Source of the DNA: JANLVI01 sp031363915
GTDB taxonomy: Bacteria; Vulcanimicrobiota; Vulcanimicrobiia; Vulcanimicrobiales; Vulcanimicrobiaceae
Direction: 5' to 3'
Assembly (NCBI GenBank): GCA_031363915.1
Contig: JANLVI010000007.1
Coordinates: 186,001-250,000 of the forward strand
DNA length: 64,000 nt
Shown one piece after another: positions 1 through 7,496 of the stretch (position 1 is its first letter; each line of letters opens with the position of its first letter). The translations under genes and the position numbers were made by a program. The notes beneath the pieces were generated by a model that did no database searches, was not told the origin of the DNA, and saw only the letters and a list, made by a program, of their open reading frames with translations.

Positions 1-1
1 C

Positions 2-508
2 GATGCGGATTTCGCGGCGTTCGAAGGGCGTCGCGATGCGATCGCTGCGGGAATCGAGATTGCCGAACGCACGCGTCTCAAAGCGACGACGATCGCGGGC
101 GTCGACGTTCCGGCGGGGACGTCGCTTGCCGATGCCCTGCGGCGTCCCATGCTCGAAGCTCGCGATGTAGCACCACTCTTTCCCGAACCGCCGCCGGCGG
201 CGATCGCCCAGCGCATTGCAATCGAGATCAAGCTCGCGGGATATGTCAAACGGCAAGACGTCGCGATCGAAGCCGCGCGCAAAGACGAGAGGCGCGTCCT
301 GCCCGATGGGCTCGAGTACCGCGGCGTCCGCGGGCTCTCGCTCGAAGCCCGCGAGAAGTTCAGCGCACGGCGACCGCGGACGCTTGCCGCGGCGGGTCGG
401 ATCCCGGGCATTACACCATCGGACATCGCGGTGTTACGCGTGTATTTGCACGCCAACCCCGAGCCACCGGCGGACCGTGCGATCGCCCAACCGGTTGGTC
501 GGGAATGA
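2..508 (+). CDS. mnmG: MnmG (GidA), C-terminal part
   Basis: The reading frame is open from the window edge and ends at a TGA that overlaps the rsmG start (ATGA). About 168 residues of the C-terminal helical domain are visible, with the family-typical GYVKRQ stretch followed by a conserved run containing LPDGLEY, RGLSLEAREK and IPGITPSDIAVL. MnmG, with MnmE, makes the carboxymethylaminomethyl modification of tRNA wobble uridine and binds FAD in its N-terminal part, which lies outside the window. The mnmG-rsmG-parA-parB neighbourhood is classical for the region next to oriC. The call is secure; the gene is cut only by the window edge. Confidence 0.93.
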   Translation, partial: DADFAAFEGRRDAIAAGIEIAERTRLKATTIAGVDVPAGTSLADALRRPMLEARDVAPLFPEPPPAAIAQRIAIEIKLAGYVKRQDVAIEAARKDERRVLPDGLEYRGVRGLSLEAREKFSARRPRTLAAAGRIPGITPSDIAVLRVYLHANPEPPADRAIAQPVGRE

Positions 509-1182
509 ACGAGGGGCTGGCGACGCTGTTGCGTGGGGCGGGGGTGGAGGCGGCGCTTGCGATACGACTTGCGGCATTCGGGGCGCTCTTGCTCGCGGCG
601 AATCGCGATGTGAACCTGACCGGCGCAAAGACGGCCGAGGCGCTCGTCGAGCACTTGGTCGACGCGCTCAGCCTGGTTCCGGATGTACGTGGCCCGCTCA
701 TCGACATCGGTACCGGCGGCGGGTTACCGGGAATCCCCCTCGCCATCGCTACGGGCGTGCGCGTCACTCTCGTCGATGCCGTGAAGAAGAAAGTCACGTT
801 TTTGCAGCATGCGATACGGGAACTCGGCCTCGAGGGCGAGGCGATCGACGGCCGCGCGGAAGTCCTCGGCCAAGATCCCGCCTACCGCGAACGCTATCTG
901 ACGGCGACCGCCCGCGCAGTGGCTAGCGCTCCGACCGTCGCGGAATTGACCGTACCGTTCCTCGCCGTCGACGGCTGGGCACTCTTGCAGCGGGGAGCGC
1001 TCGATGACCGCGAGCGCGACGCCTTGCGCGATGCCGCGCTGATGCTCGGGGCACGCGTGCTCGACGAACGCCTCCTCGGCGGCGAACGCCGGATCCTGCT
1101 CTTGGAAAAGTTGACCCCGACGCAAGGCCGCTTCCCACGCCGCAATGGGATTCCGGATAAGCGGCCGCTCTGTTTCACGTGA
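505..1182 (+). CDS. rsmG: 16S rRNA m7G527 methyltransferase RsmG (GidB)
   Basis: The 225-residue protein has the SAM-binding glycine-rich loop DIGTGGGLPGIPLAI at about residues 65-79 and the preceding NLTGAKTAEALVEHLVDAL segment typical of RsmG. It methylates G527 of 16S rRNA. The ATG overlaps the mnmG stop by four bases, so the two are probably translated together. The stop overlaps the GTG of cca, and that junction lies inside a perfect parS site. The last 20 residues look non-conserved and may reflect coding sequence bent to accommodate parS. Confidence 0.93.
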   Translation: MNEGLATLLRGAGVEAALAIRLAAFGALLLAANRDVNLTGAKTAEALVEHLVDALSLVPDVRGPLIDIGTGGGLPGIPLAIATGVRVTLVDAVKKKVTFLQHAIRELGLEGEAIDGRAEVLGQDPAYRERYLTATARAVASAPTVAELTVPFLAVDGWALLQRGALDDRERDALRDAALMLGARVLDERLLGGERRILLLEKLTPTQGRFPRRNGIPDKRPLCFT

Positions 1183-1186
1183 AACA
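1171..1186. other. parS: parS centromere site (perfect 16-bp palindrome)
   Basis: The sequence is the canonical bacterial chromosomal parS palindrome TGTTTCACGTGAAACA, with no mismatch. It spans the rsmG stop and the cca start codon. ParB, encoded at 3369-4232, is expected to load here as a CTP-dependent clamp. The identification rests on exact match to the well-known consensus and on the nearby parAB genes. Confidence 0.95.
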
Positions 1187-2570
1187 CGCGCTTGACGCTC
1201 GGCTCGCGAGCGCGTTCGGGGGAGAGGCCCTCTTTGCCGTCGGGGGCAGCGTCCGCGACGACCTCCGGCTTGCGCTCGGACAGACGGATCGGCCCGCCAA
1301 AGACCTCGACTACGTCGTCGTCGGGCTCGATCTCGAGACGGTGATCGCCCGCCTGCGGACTATCGGCCGCGTCGACATCGTCGGGGCGTCGTTTGCGGTG
1401 CTCAAGTTTCGTTCTGATGACGGCCACGCCGATGTTGCCCTTCCGCGCCGCGAGCGTTCGACAGGCGCCGGGCACCGGGATTTTGCCGTCGAGAGCGGGC
1501 CGGACGTCTCGCTTCAGGACGATTTAGGCCGGCGCGACTTCCGGATGAACATGATCGCCCGCCGGATCGCGGATGACGTCCTCATCGACCCGCACGGGGG
1601 TGTCGCGGATATTACGGCTCGCCGGATCGATCTCGTTCGGGCGGAGGCTTTCAACGAAGATCCCCTGCGGATGCTGCGCGCCGCGCAATTTGCCGCTCGT
1701 TTTGACTATGTGCTCAGCGCAGCCACGAGTGCCGCGATGACCGTCTCGGCGCCGCTGGTCACAACGGTTTCGGCCGAGCGCATCGGGGATGAGGTCGGCA
1801 AGCTGTTGACGCTCGCCCCGCGGCCGTCCGTGGGTCTTGAGATTCTTCGGGAACACGGCCTGCTCGCGCTCGTCTGGCCGGAAGTCGTCGAGGGTGTCGG
1901 CGTCGATCAGAACGAGTGGCATGCGTACGACGTCTACCGGCACAACCTCGTGACGCTCGACGCCGTGCCGCCGGGCGACCTCGTCTTGCGACTTGCGGCG
2001 CTCCTGCACGATGTCGGCAAGCCGCGGACCAAGGATGGGCCGCATTTCTATCGCCACGAGCAGGTTGGTGCGGATCTCGTCCCGGCGATGCTCGAACGGA
2101 TCCGTTTGCCGCACGACACGATCGCGACGGTCCAGCATCTCGTGCGCATGCACATGTATGGCAACGACCCCGATGCCCAACCCAAGACGATCCGCCGGTT
2201 CGTCCAACGGATCGGCGTCGAGCATCTGGAGCGGCTCTTCGCGTTACGGGCAGCCGATATCGCCGGGAGTGGATTGCCCAAGCGAGACGACGCAAACGAG
2301 CGCTTTGAGGCGCGTGTCGCGGAGATCGTCGCCGAAGCGCCCGCATTTACCATCAAAGACCTGGCCGTCGGCGGTGCCGACGTGATCGTTGCTCTCGAGC
2401 GGCGCGGGCTGGCCGCGCCTGGATTCCGCGGCGACGAGCGCGTCGGAGCGACCCTGCGGTGGCTCTTCGAGCAGGTTACCGATGAGCCAAGTCGTAATCA
2501 GCCCGACCTGCTGGCCGCCCTGATCGAGCGTTATTTTGACGCCGAGACGCAGGGTGCGCATCTGAAGTAG
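1179..2570 (+). CDS. cca: CCA-adding tRNA nucleotidyltransferase with HD domain
   Basis: The 463-residue protein starts with GTG, overlapping the rsmG stop. The nucleotidyltransferase signature GGSVRD lies near residues 22-27 and the catalytic DLDYVV near 43-48. An HD phosphohydrolase motif (LLHDVGKP, H and D near residues 278-279) follows, so this is the two-domain CCA/poly(A) polymerase type. It repairs or adds the 3' CCA of tRNAs; the HD part of such enzymes has 2',3'-cyclic phosphodiesterase or phosphatase activity. Its position between rsmG and parA is unusual, because parA normally follows rsmG directly. Poly(A) polymerase activity cannot be excluded from sequence alone. Confidence 0.88.
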   Translation: MKHALDARLASAFGGEALFAVGGSVRDDLRLALGQTDRPAKDLDYVVVGLDLETVIARLRTIGRVDIVGASFAVLKFRSDDGHADVALPRRERSTGAGHRDFAVESGPDVSLQDDLGRRDFRMNMIARRIADDVLIDPHGGVADITARRIDLVRAEAFNEDPLRMLRAAQFAARFDYVLSAATSAAMTVSAPLVTTVSAERIGDEVGKLLTLAPRPSVGLEILREHGLLALVWPEVVEGVGVDQNEWHAYDVYRHNLVTLDAVPPGDLVLRLAALLHDVGKPRTKDGPHFYRHEQVGADLVPAMLERIRLPHDTIATVQHLVRMHMYGNDPDAQPKTIRRFVQRIGVEHLERLFALRAADIAGSGLPKRDDANERFEARVAEIVAEAPAFTIKDLAVGGADVIVALERRGLAAPGFRGDERVGATLRWLFEQVTDEPSRNQPDLLAALIERYFDAETQGAHLK

Positions 2571-2580
2571 AATCGAGACC

Positions 2581-3372
2581 ATCACGACTGTTTCACGTGG
2601 AACACGTGTCATCGCGATCGTCAATCAGAAAGGCGGCGTCGGCAAGAGCACGACGGCTGTTAATCTGGGTGCATCGCTGGCCATAGGTGGCGAACGCGTT
2701 CTTATTATCGACGTCGACCCACAAGGCAACACGACAACCGGCGTCGGCATCAACAAGCGCGAGCTCGAGAAAGACGTGTATTCGATCTTGCTCGAGGGCG
2801 CATCGGTCGCCGACGTCGTCCGCCCGACGGCGATTCCCGGCCTCTCGATCGTCCCCGCCACGCTCAATTTGGCTGGCGCGGAGATCGAACTCGTCTCGGC
2901 GCTCCAGCGCGAAGGCCGCTTGAAGAACGCCCTGCGTGCGGCCGCCGGCGACTACGACTACATGCTCATCGATTGCCCGCCGTCGCTCGGGCTGCTCACG
3001 ATCAACGCCCTCACCGCAGCGACCGACGTCATTATTCCGGTTCAGGCTGAGTTTTACGCGCTCGAAGGGCTCTCGCAACTTACCTCAATCGTGCGCCGAA
3101 TCCGCGAGGCGCTCAATCCCGAGTTGACGATCCTCGGCGTTCTCATCACGATGTACGACGGCCGCACCAAACTGGCGGCTGAGGTCATCGACGAATTGCA
3201 CCGTTACTTTCCCGATCAGCTTTTTAAAACGCAGATCCCGCGCAATATCCGGCTCTCGGAGGCGCCGTCATTTGGCCAGCCGGGCGTGGTTTTCGACGTG
3301 AAAAGCCGCGGTGCTCAGGCCTACTTGCAGTTCGCCCGCGAAGTGACCGAAGCGCTCGGAGCGACGCGATGA
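2581..3372 (+). CDS. parA: Chromosome-partitioning ATPase ParA (Soj), non-canonical start
   Basis: The frame encodes a complete ParA of about 263 residues. It has a deviant Walker A motif (KGGVGKST, residues 17-24 from the ATC at 2581), a LIIDVDPQGN Walker A' segment and an IDCPP Walker B. ParA moves or regulates ParB-parS complexes and DnaA. There is no ATG, GTG, TTG or CTG in frame between the upstream stop (2563-2565) and the Walker A motif. The family N-terminus, a few residues before VIAIVNQKGG, fits an ATC start at 2581. The first conventional start is a GTG at 2776, which would delete the ATP-binding site. A second parS-like site lies within codons 3-8. Confidence 0.85.
   Translation: MTTVSRGTRVIAIVNQKGGVGKSTTAVNLGASLAIGGERVLIIDVDPQGNTTTGVGINKRELEKDVYSILLEGASVADVVRPTAIPGLSIVPATLNLAGAEIELVSALQREGRLKNALRAAAGDYDYMLIDCPPSLGLLTINALTAATDVIIPVQAEFYALEGLSQLTSIVRRIREALNPELTILGVLITMYDGRTKLAAEVIDELHRYFPDQLFKTQIPRNIRLSEAPSFGQPGVVFDVKSRGAQAYLQFAREVTEALGATR
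2589..2604. other. parS: Second parS site, one mismatch
   Basis: TGTTTCACGTGGAACA differs from the perfect parS at one position (A to G at base 12). It lies at the extreme 5' end of parA, so ParB bound here could also influence parAB transcription. Together with 1171-1186 it brackets the cca gene, about 1.4 kb apart. Confidence 0.85.
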
Positions 3373-4232
3373 GTACGCCGAAACCGCGTCTTGGCCGTGG
3401 CCTCGCCGCGCTGCTCGGCGACGACCGCCAGGGCGGCGGATCGCGCGGCATGCAGACGATCGCCGTCGGCCGGATCGTTCCCAATCCCAGTCAGCCGAGG
3501 ACCGTCTTCGATGCCGCTGCACTCGATGAACTCCGCGCGTCGATCGCCGCCTTCGGCGTGCTCGTTCCAATTTTAGTGCGCCCGCGCGGGACCGATTACG
3601 AGTTGATCGCCGGCGAACGCCGCTGGCGCGCGGCAACCGCAGCGGGTCTCGAATCGATCCCCGCGATCGTACGCGAGGCTGATGACCGTGAAAGCCTCGA
3701 GGTCGCGATTATCGAAAATCTCCAGCGCGAAAACCTCGACCCGCTCGAAGAAGCGATGGGCTTCGCTCACTTGATGGAGTCTTTCGGGTTCACCCAGGAG
3801 CGCGTCGCCGAGCGCGTGGGGCGGAGCCGCCCCGCGATCGCAAACGCCTTACGCCTCCTCGTGCTCTCGGATGCCCTCAAAGCGCTGATCCGCAGCGGGA
3901 CGCTCTCCGTGGGTCACGCGCGCGCCTTGCTCGCTTTTCCGGAGGATGCTCGTGAGGCGTTCGCCTATCGGGTTGTCCGTGAGGGCCTGACGGTCCGCGC
4001 CGTCGAGTCGGCGGCTGCCGCAAGTGTGCCGCCGAAGGTCCGGAAGCGGACGTGGCGCGCGCCATCCGCGCGCCCGGCCGATCTCGACGATGTCGAGGGC
4101 CGCCTGCGCTACCGCTTCGGCACGCACGTTCATATCGTCCCTGCCGGCGATGGCGGTGCGATCAGCTTGCGCTTTGCCGACGATGCCGACTTGATGCGTA
4201 TCGTGGACCTGCTCCTGGGAGAGACGCCGTGA
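3369..4232 (+). CDS. parB: ParB (Spo0J) centromere-binding CTPase
   Basis: The 287-residue protein shows the ParB order: N-terminal PRLGRGLAALLG tail (the ParA-stimulating region), the ParB/Srx core with NPSQPR and the CTP-binding GERRWRA near residues 82-88, then the ENLQRENLDPLEEA motif. A helix-turn-helix around residues 135-160 (TQERVAERVGRSRPAIANALRLL) and a C-terminal dimerisation region follow. It binds parS and spreads along DNA. The ATG overlaps the parA stop (ATGA), giving a standard parAB operon. Confidence 0.96.
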   Translation: MSTPKPRLGRGLAALLGDDRQGGGSRGMQTIAVGRIVPNPSQPRTVFDAAALDELRASIAAFGVLVPILVRPRGTDYELIAGERRWRAATAAGLESIPAIVREADDRESLEVAIIENLQRENLDPLEEAMGFAHLMESFGFTQERVAERVGRSRPAIANALRLLVLSDALKALIRSGTLSVGHARALLAFPEDAREAFAYRVVREGLTVRAVESAAAASVPPKVRKRTWRAPSARPADLDDVEGRLRYRFGTHVHIVPAGDGGAISLRFADDADLMRIVDLLLGETP

Positions 4233-5050
4233 CCCTCCGTGTCGCCGCCTTCGCGCTGAGTGTGGCGCTTCTCGGCGCCGCGCCGACGCCAAAATTCGGA
4301 CCCGTCCCGAGTGGCGGTCAGACGCAAGCGGTCACGGCGTACCTCTCCGCGCTCAAACGGGCGGATTATCCGGCTGCATTCGCCTTGCTTTCCGCGCGCG
4401 ATCGCATTTATTTCCGCAATGCGCAAAACTTCGCATCAATTTTCACCGCCGATGGCCTCTCCCTGCGCGCCTTCAGGCTGTTGGGTGCTGACGGTGATGA
4501 GCACGGGCGCGTCTTTTTCGCGCATGAATCGCTCGGCTTCTACAATCATTTAAAAAACGAGCGTTTCAAAGGCGAGGTCGACGTCGTCCTCGGTGCGCTC
4601 GACGATCACGGCTGGAAGGTCCGGGACCTCGGCCATCCGTGGCGAGCCTACCCGGCAGACGTCACGCAAAACGTTGACGACCTGCGGGTCCAAATCCGCA
4701 AAGTCAGCTACTTCGAGCGCCGCGTCGAGGTGATCGTGAACTTCGCAAACCTCGGGCAATCGTTCGTCAACGTCCTGCCGTACGGAAAGTCCGTCCTCAA
4801 AGACGATCGCGGCAACGTGTACCGCATTCTTGCGACCAAAGATCCCGTCTTGACCGACCGTCAGCTCTTCATTGGCCTGCGCCTCGCGCCGAGCGCCCAG
4901 TATAGTGGCGCACTGCAATTCGAGACGCCCGCGCTCGACGATACACCGCACGCGCTGACCTTGACGATCGCGCCGTTTTTGCGCGATGGTTCGGATGTGC
5001 CCGGTGAGATTTCGTTTAGCGCAATTCCCGCATCGACGATACCGCGCTAG
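4229..5050 (+). CDS. Exported protein of unknown function downstream of parB
   Basis: This is a 273-residue protein with a hydrophobic N-terminus (roughly residues 4-18) that looks like a signal peptide ending near GAAPTP. Residues 30-110 resemble an NTF2/SnoaL-like ligand-free scaffold domain (TAYLSALKRADYPAAFALLS start), and a second beta-rich half follows. No catalytic motif was recognised. The GTG overlaps the parB stop by four bases, so it is in the parAB operon. A terminator follows at 5080-5125. An extracytoplasmic accessory role is inference only. Confidence 0.75.
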   Translation: MTLRVAAFALSVALLGAAPTPKFGPVPSGGQTQAVTAYLSALKRADYPAAFALLSARDRIYFRNAQNFASIFTADGLSLRAFRLLGADGDEHGRVFFAHESLGFYNHLKNERFKGEVDVVLGALDDHGWKVRDLGHPWRAYPADVTQNVDDLRVQIRKVSYFERRVEVIVNFANLGQSFVNVLPYGKSVLKDDRGNVYRILATKDPVLTDRQLFIGLRLAPSAQYSGALQFETPALDDTPHALTLTIAPFLRDGSDVPGEISFSAIPASTIPR

Positions 5051-5075
5051 ACAAGGAACCCCAGGCGAGGGTGCC

Positions 5076-5128
5076 AAAAGCTCGACGGCCCGACGGCGAA
5101 ACTTTTCAGAAGGCCGTCGAGCCTTTTC
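5076..5128 (+). terminator. Intrinsic terminator of the parAB operon
   Basis: GCTCGACGGCC at 5080-5090 pairs perfectly with GGCCGTCGAGC at 5112-5122, giving an 11-bp stem with a 21-base loop. It is preceded by AAAA and followed by CTTTTC. The symmetry suggests it may work in both directions. It separates the parAB operon from the lipoprotein gene that starts at 5150. Confidence 0.7.
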
Positions 5129-5149
5129 TCGTGCCTACGGGAGTTTTTC

Positions 5150-5737
5150 ATGCGTCGTCTCGTCCTTAGTCTCGCCGTCGTTTGCGCGAGCGCCGTGTTC
5201 TCAGCGTGCGCCGGTTCCGGTGGCTACGCGTTTAACAATACGAATGGCGGCAAAATCGACCGCATCGTGTTCAGCGGCGGCAATGCCGCCGGCGGCATTT
5301 TCAAACTTGCTGCGAACCCGACTGTGCCGTTGCTCATCGCAGCCGTCGGGGTGAAGGGGTCGCAGAACTCGATCGTTCCGGATCAGACGTTCGTGTGGTC
5401 GGCATCGCTTGCGTCGGGCGGGCAAGTGTACGGCAATAACGTCAACGGTGTGACGGGCACGTGCCCGGTGCCGGCGGCCGGTTCGATCATCAACCAAGGA
5501 GCGGTGACCTCGCCGATCGTTTTGCGCTTCCCCGCGACGAGCGCAATTACCGGCTCGTCGCCAACCGGCACCCCGAGCATCGCGTCGAATCTCGCGCCGT
5601 ACGATCCGGCATTTCAGTCCGACTCGGTCTATGTGATTCCGCTCAATAACGTTCCCTCACCGTACTGCTTGACGATTCAAGCGACGCACTCGAGCGACGG
5701 CGTGTTCGGTACGCAAGTCGTGTTCGTCGGCAACTAA
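5150..5737 (+). CDS. Predicted lipoprotein of unknown function
   Basis: This is a 195-residue protein with a classical lipoprotein signal: charged MRR, a hydrophobic core, and the lipobox VFSAC with Cys20 as the lipidation site. The mature part is Gly/Asn/Ser-rich, predicted beta, and carries a conserved-looking pair of cysteines. A GGGAG Shine-Dalgarno sequence lies six bases upstream of the ATG. It is flanked by terminator-like hairpins on both sides (5080-5125 and 5762-5790), so it is probably monocistronic. No function is recognised. Confidence 0.75.
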   Translation: MRRLVLSLAVVCASAVFSACAGSGGYAFNNTNGGKIDRIVFSGGNAAGGIFKLAANPTVPLLIAAVGVKGSQNSIVPDQTFVWSASLASGGQVYGNNVNGVTGTCPVPAAGSIINQGAVTSPIVLRFPATSAITGSSPTGTPSIASNLAPYDPAFQSDSVYVIPLNNVPSPYCLTIQATHSSDGVFGTQVVFVGN

Positions 5738-5761
5738 GACCCATCATCGTCGTTTGCGAAG

Positions 5762-5790
5762 ACGGGGAGCGCATGCGCTCTCCGTTTTTC
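5762..5790 (+). terminator. Terminator-like hairpin overlapping the thiE start
   Basis: ACGGGGAGCGC pairs with GCGCTCTCCGT around an AT centre, with one mismatch, followed by TTTTTC. It has the form of an intrinsic terminator for the lipoprotein gene. The thiE ATG (5773) sits at its apex and the likely GGGAG ribosome-binding site in its 5' arm. Confidence 0.6.
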
Positions 5791-6390
5791 TATTCGGGCA
5801 TCTACGCGATTCTCGAACCGCAGCGTCGCGACCCCGTCGCCTACACGCATGCGCTGCTTGCGGGCGGCGTGCGCGTCGTGCAAGTGCGCGCGAAGACCGG
5901 TCTGGACCGCGAGCTGCTTCGCGCGCTCGTTCCCATCGTGCGCGGGTACAATGGCATCGTGATCGTCAACGATGATGTTGATGCGGCGCTCGAAGCCGAC
6001 GGCGTTCACCTCGGCCAGGAAGATGCGGCGCGGCACGATCTCGCCGCATTGCGCGCGCGTTTGGGCCGTCGCGTGATCGGACTCTCGTGCGGTACGCCAG
6101 ATGAAGCGTGGCAAGCGGATCCCCAGATCGTCGATTACCTCGGCGTCGGACCGATCTTCACGACGCGCTCGAAAGCCGATGCCGGCGGTGCCATCGGCGT
6201 AAGCGGCGTGCGCGCCGTTACGGCCGTAGCGGCAGTGCCGTGCGTCGCCATCGGCGGCATCGACGCGACGAACCTCGCGCGCGCGAAAGAGAGCGGCGTG
6301 CAGATGGCTGCGATCATCTCGGCCTTGGCGGAGGCGCACGATCCGCGCATCCTCGCGCACGAACTCACGCAGCTCTGGAGTGCTTCATGA
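5773..6390 (+). CDS. thiE: Thiamine-phosphate synthase ThiE
   Basis: The 205-residue TIM-barrel protein has the ThiE signatures YAILEP near the start, VVQVRAK (substrate lysine region), GVHLGQED, and VGPIFTTRSKADAG, which forms the phosphate-binding loop. It joins HMP-pyrophosphate and thiazole-phosphate to make thiamine phosphate. It overlaps the following thiD-like gene by four bases (ATGA). No TPP riboswitch was seen upstream. The ATG lies inside a terminator-like hairpin, so the start or its regulation deserves attention. Enzyme identity is secure. Confidence 0.92.
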   Translation: MRSPFFYSGIYAILEPQRRDPVAYTHALLAGGVRVVQVRAKTGLDRELLRALVPIVRGYNGIVIVNDDVDAALEADGVHLGQEDAARHDLAALRARLGRRVIGLSCGTPDEAWQADPQIVDYLGVGPIFTTRSKADAGGAIGVSGVRAVTAVAAVPCVAIGGIDATNLARAKESGVQMAAIISALAEAHDPRILAHELTQLWSAS

Positions 6391-7142
6391 ACGTCATCGC
6401 CTCGATCGGAACGACCCACCCGTTTTGCGTTGCGGGTCTGGGTGCCGCGCAGGCACTCGTCCGCGAACTTGGCGCGCGTTCGGTGTGCGTCATCGCCGGT
6501 GTGACCGCGCAGGATGCGGAGCGAATTTACGCGCGGCATCCGATCGATGCCGGAACGATCCGCGCGCAGTTCGGCGCGCTGCGGACGGCCGGGATCGTTG
6601 CCGCGCACGTCGGCGCGCTACTCGACGTCGCGGGCGTAAACGCGGTTGCAAACGCCCTCGAGGAGTGGGGTGAGATTCCGCTCGTTTGCGATCCCGTCAT
6701 CTCTGCAACCGGCGGAGATACGCTCGCCGATTCGCGCACGCAGCATGCCATCCGCGACCGGCTTTTTTCGCGCGCGACGCTCGTGACGCCGAACCTCGAT
6801 GAGGCGCGCATGTATTTAGGCACGACGATCGATTCGCTCGAAGGCATGCAGATCGCCGCGCGCGAGTTCGGCCGTTTTGGCTCCAAAGCCGTGCTGCTCA
6901 AAGGCGGCCATCTCGCCGACCGCGCCGCCGACGTGCTGTGGTGCGACGGCACGATTGTGATTTTCGATGACGAGCGGCTGCCGCACGAACTGCGCGGCAC
7001 GGGCGATCTGCTCTCGGCGGCAATTACCGTTGCGCTCGGCAACGGTGCGAGCGTGCACGACGCGGTGGTTTGGGCGCGAAAAGTCGTGCGGGCGAAGATC
7101 GCCGCCGGCGTTGCGTTTGCCGGGATGCGCGTCGCGCCGTAA
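6387..7142 (+). CDS. thiD: Hydroxymethylpyrimidine(-phosphate) kinase, ThiD-like
   Basis: This 251-residue ribokinase-fold protein follows thiE with an ATGA overlap, which supports a role in phosphorylating HMP or HMP-P for thiamine synthesis. It has the VCDPVISATGGDTL and LVTPNLDEA segments and the VLLKGGH strand typical of ThiD and pyridoxal kinases. The anion-hole loop reads GTGDLLSAA near residue 204, where ThiD normally has GTGCTLS. The N-terminal substrate loop (IGTTHPFCVAG) is also divergent. A pyridoxal-kinase-like or altered substrate is therefore possible. Confidence 0.8.
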   Translation: MNVIASIGTTHPFCVAGLGAAQALVRELGARSVCVIAGVTAQDAERIYARHPIDAGTIRAQFGALRTAGIVAAHVGALLDVAGVNAVANALEEWGEIPLVCDPVISATGGDTLADSRTQHAIRDRLFSRATLVTPNLDEARMYLGTTIDSLEGMQIAAREFGRFGSKAVLLKGGHLADRAADVLWCDGTIVIFDDERLPHELRGTGDLLSAAITVALGNGASVHDAVVWARKVVRAKIAAGVAFAGMRVAP

Positions 7143-7145
7143 GGT

Positions 7146-7421
7146 CTAACGCGTCTCCGCCATGCAATCGGCGCAGTACACCGGCGCATCGTTGCGCAGC
7201 TGGAACTGCACTTCGACCGGCTTCGCGCATCCGTTGCACGTCACGGTGTAGAGGATGATGTTCCACGCCGAACCGCGCTGCGTGCGTCGCGCACGGTGGC
7301 AGTCGCGACAGCGCTGCGGTCGCTCGCCGACACTCGTTCGTGCGAAAAATTCTCGTTCTGCCGCGCTGAAGGCGAGCAGCGTGCCGCATTCAGTGCAGGT
7401 TAGCGCCTCGCTCGTATACAA
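7146..7421 (-). CDS. Small zinc-ribbon domain protein
   Basis: The predicted start is the TTG at 7421, which has a GGGAGG Shine-Dalgarno sequence six bases upstream; it gives 91 residues. Eight cysteines are arranged as four CxxC-type pairs (CTEC, CRDC, CNGC, CADC). The spacing resembles the conserved double zinc-ribbon family, with a FxAAEREFFA motif between the first pair and the second. Function is unknown; nucleic-acid binding is plausible. A longer version starting at 7493 is possible but would overlap the trpS promoter and start. Confidence 0.75.
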   Translation of the reverse strand: MYTSEALTCTECGTLLAFSAAEREFFARTSVGERPQRCRDCHRARRTQRGSAWNIILYTVTCNGCAKPVEVQFQLRNDAPVYCADCMAETR

Positions 7422-7496
7422 AGGGCCTCCCGCTCTCCACCAGCTTCGGTGGTATCCTCTAGCATAGCAAAAACGCCGTACAAAAGGAATCACGCC

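Noticed and set aside
5051..5149. Possible TPP or other riboswitch before the lipoprotein/thiE genes
   Set aside because: No CTGAGA or other TPP core elements, and the strong stem at 5080-5122 with flanking A and T runs is simply a terminator.
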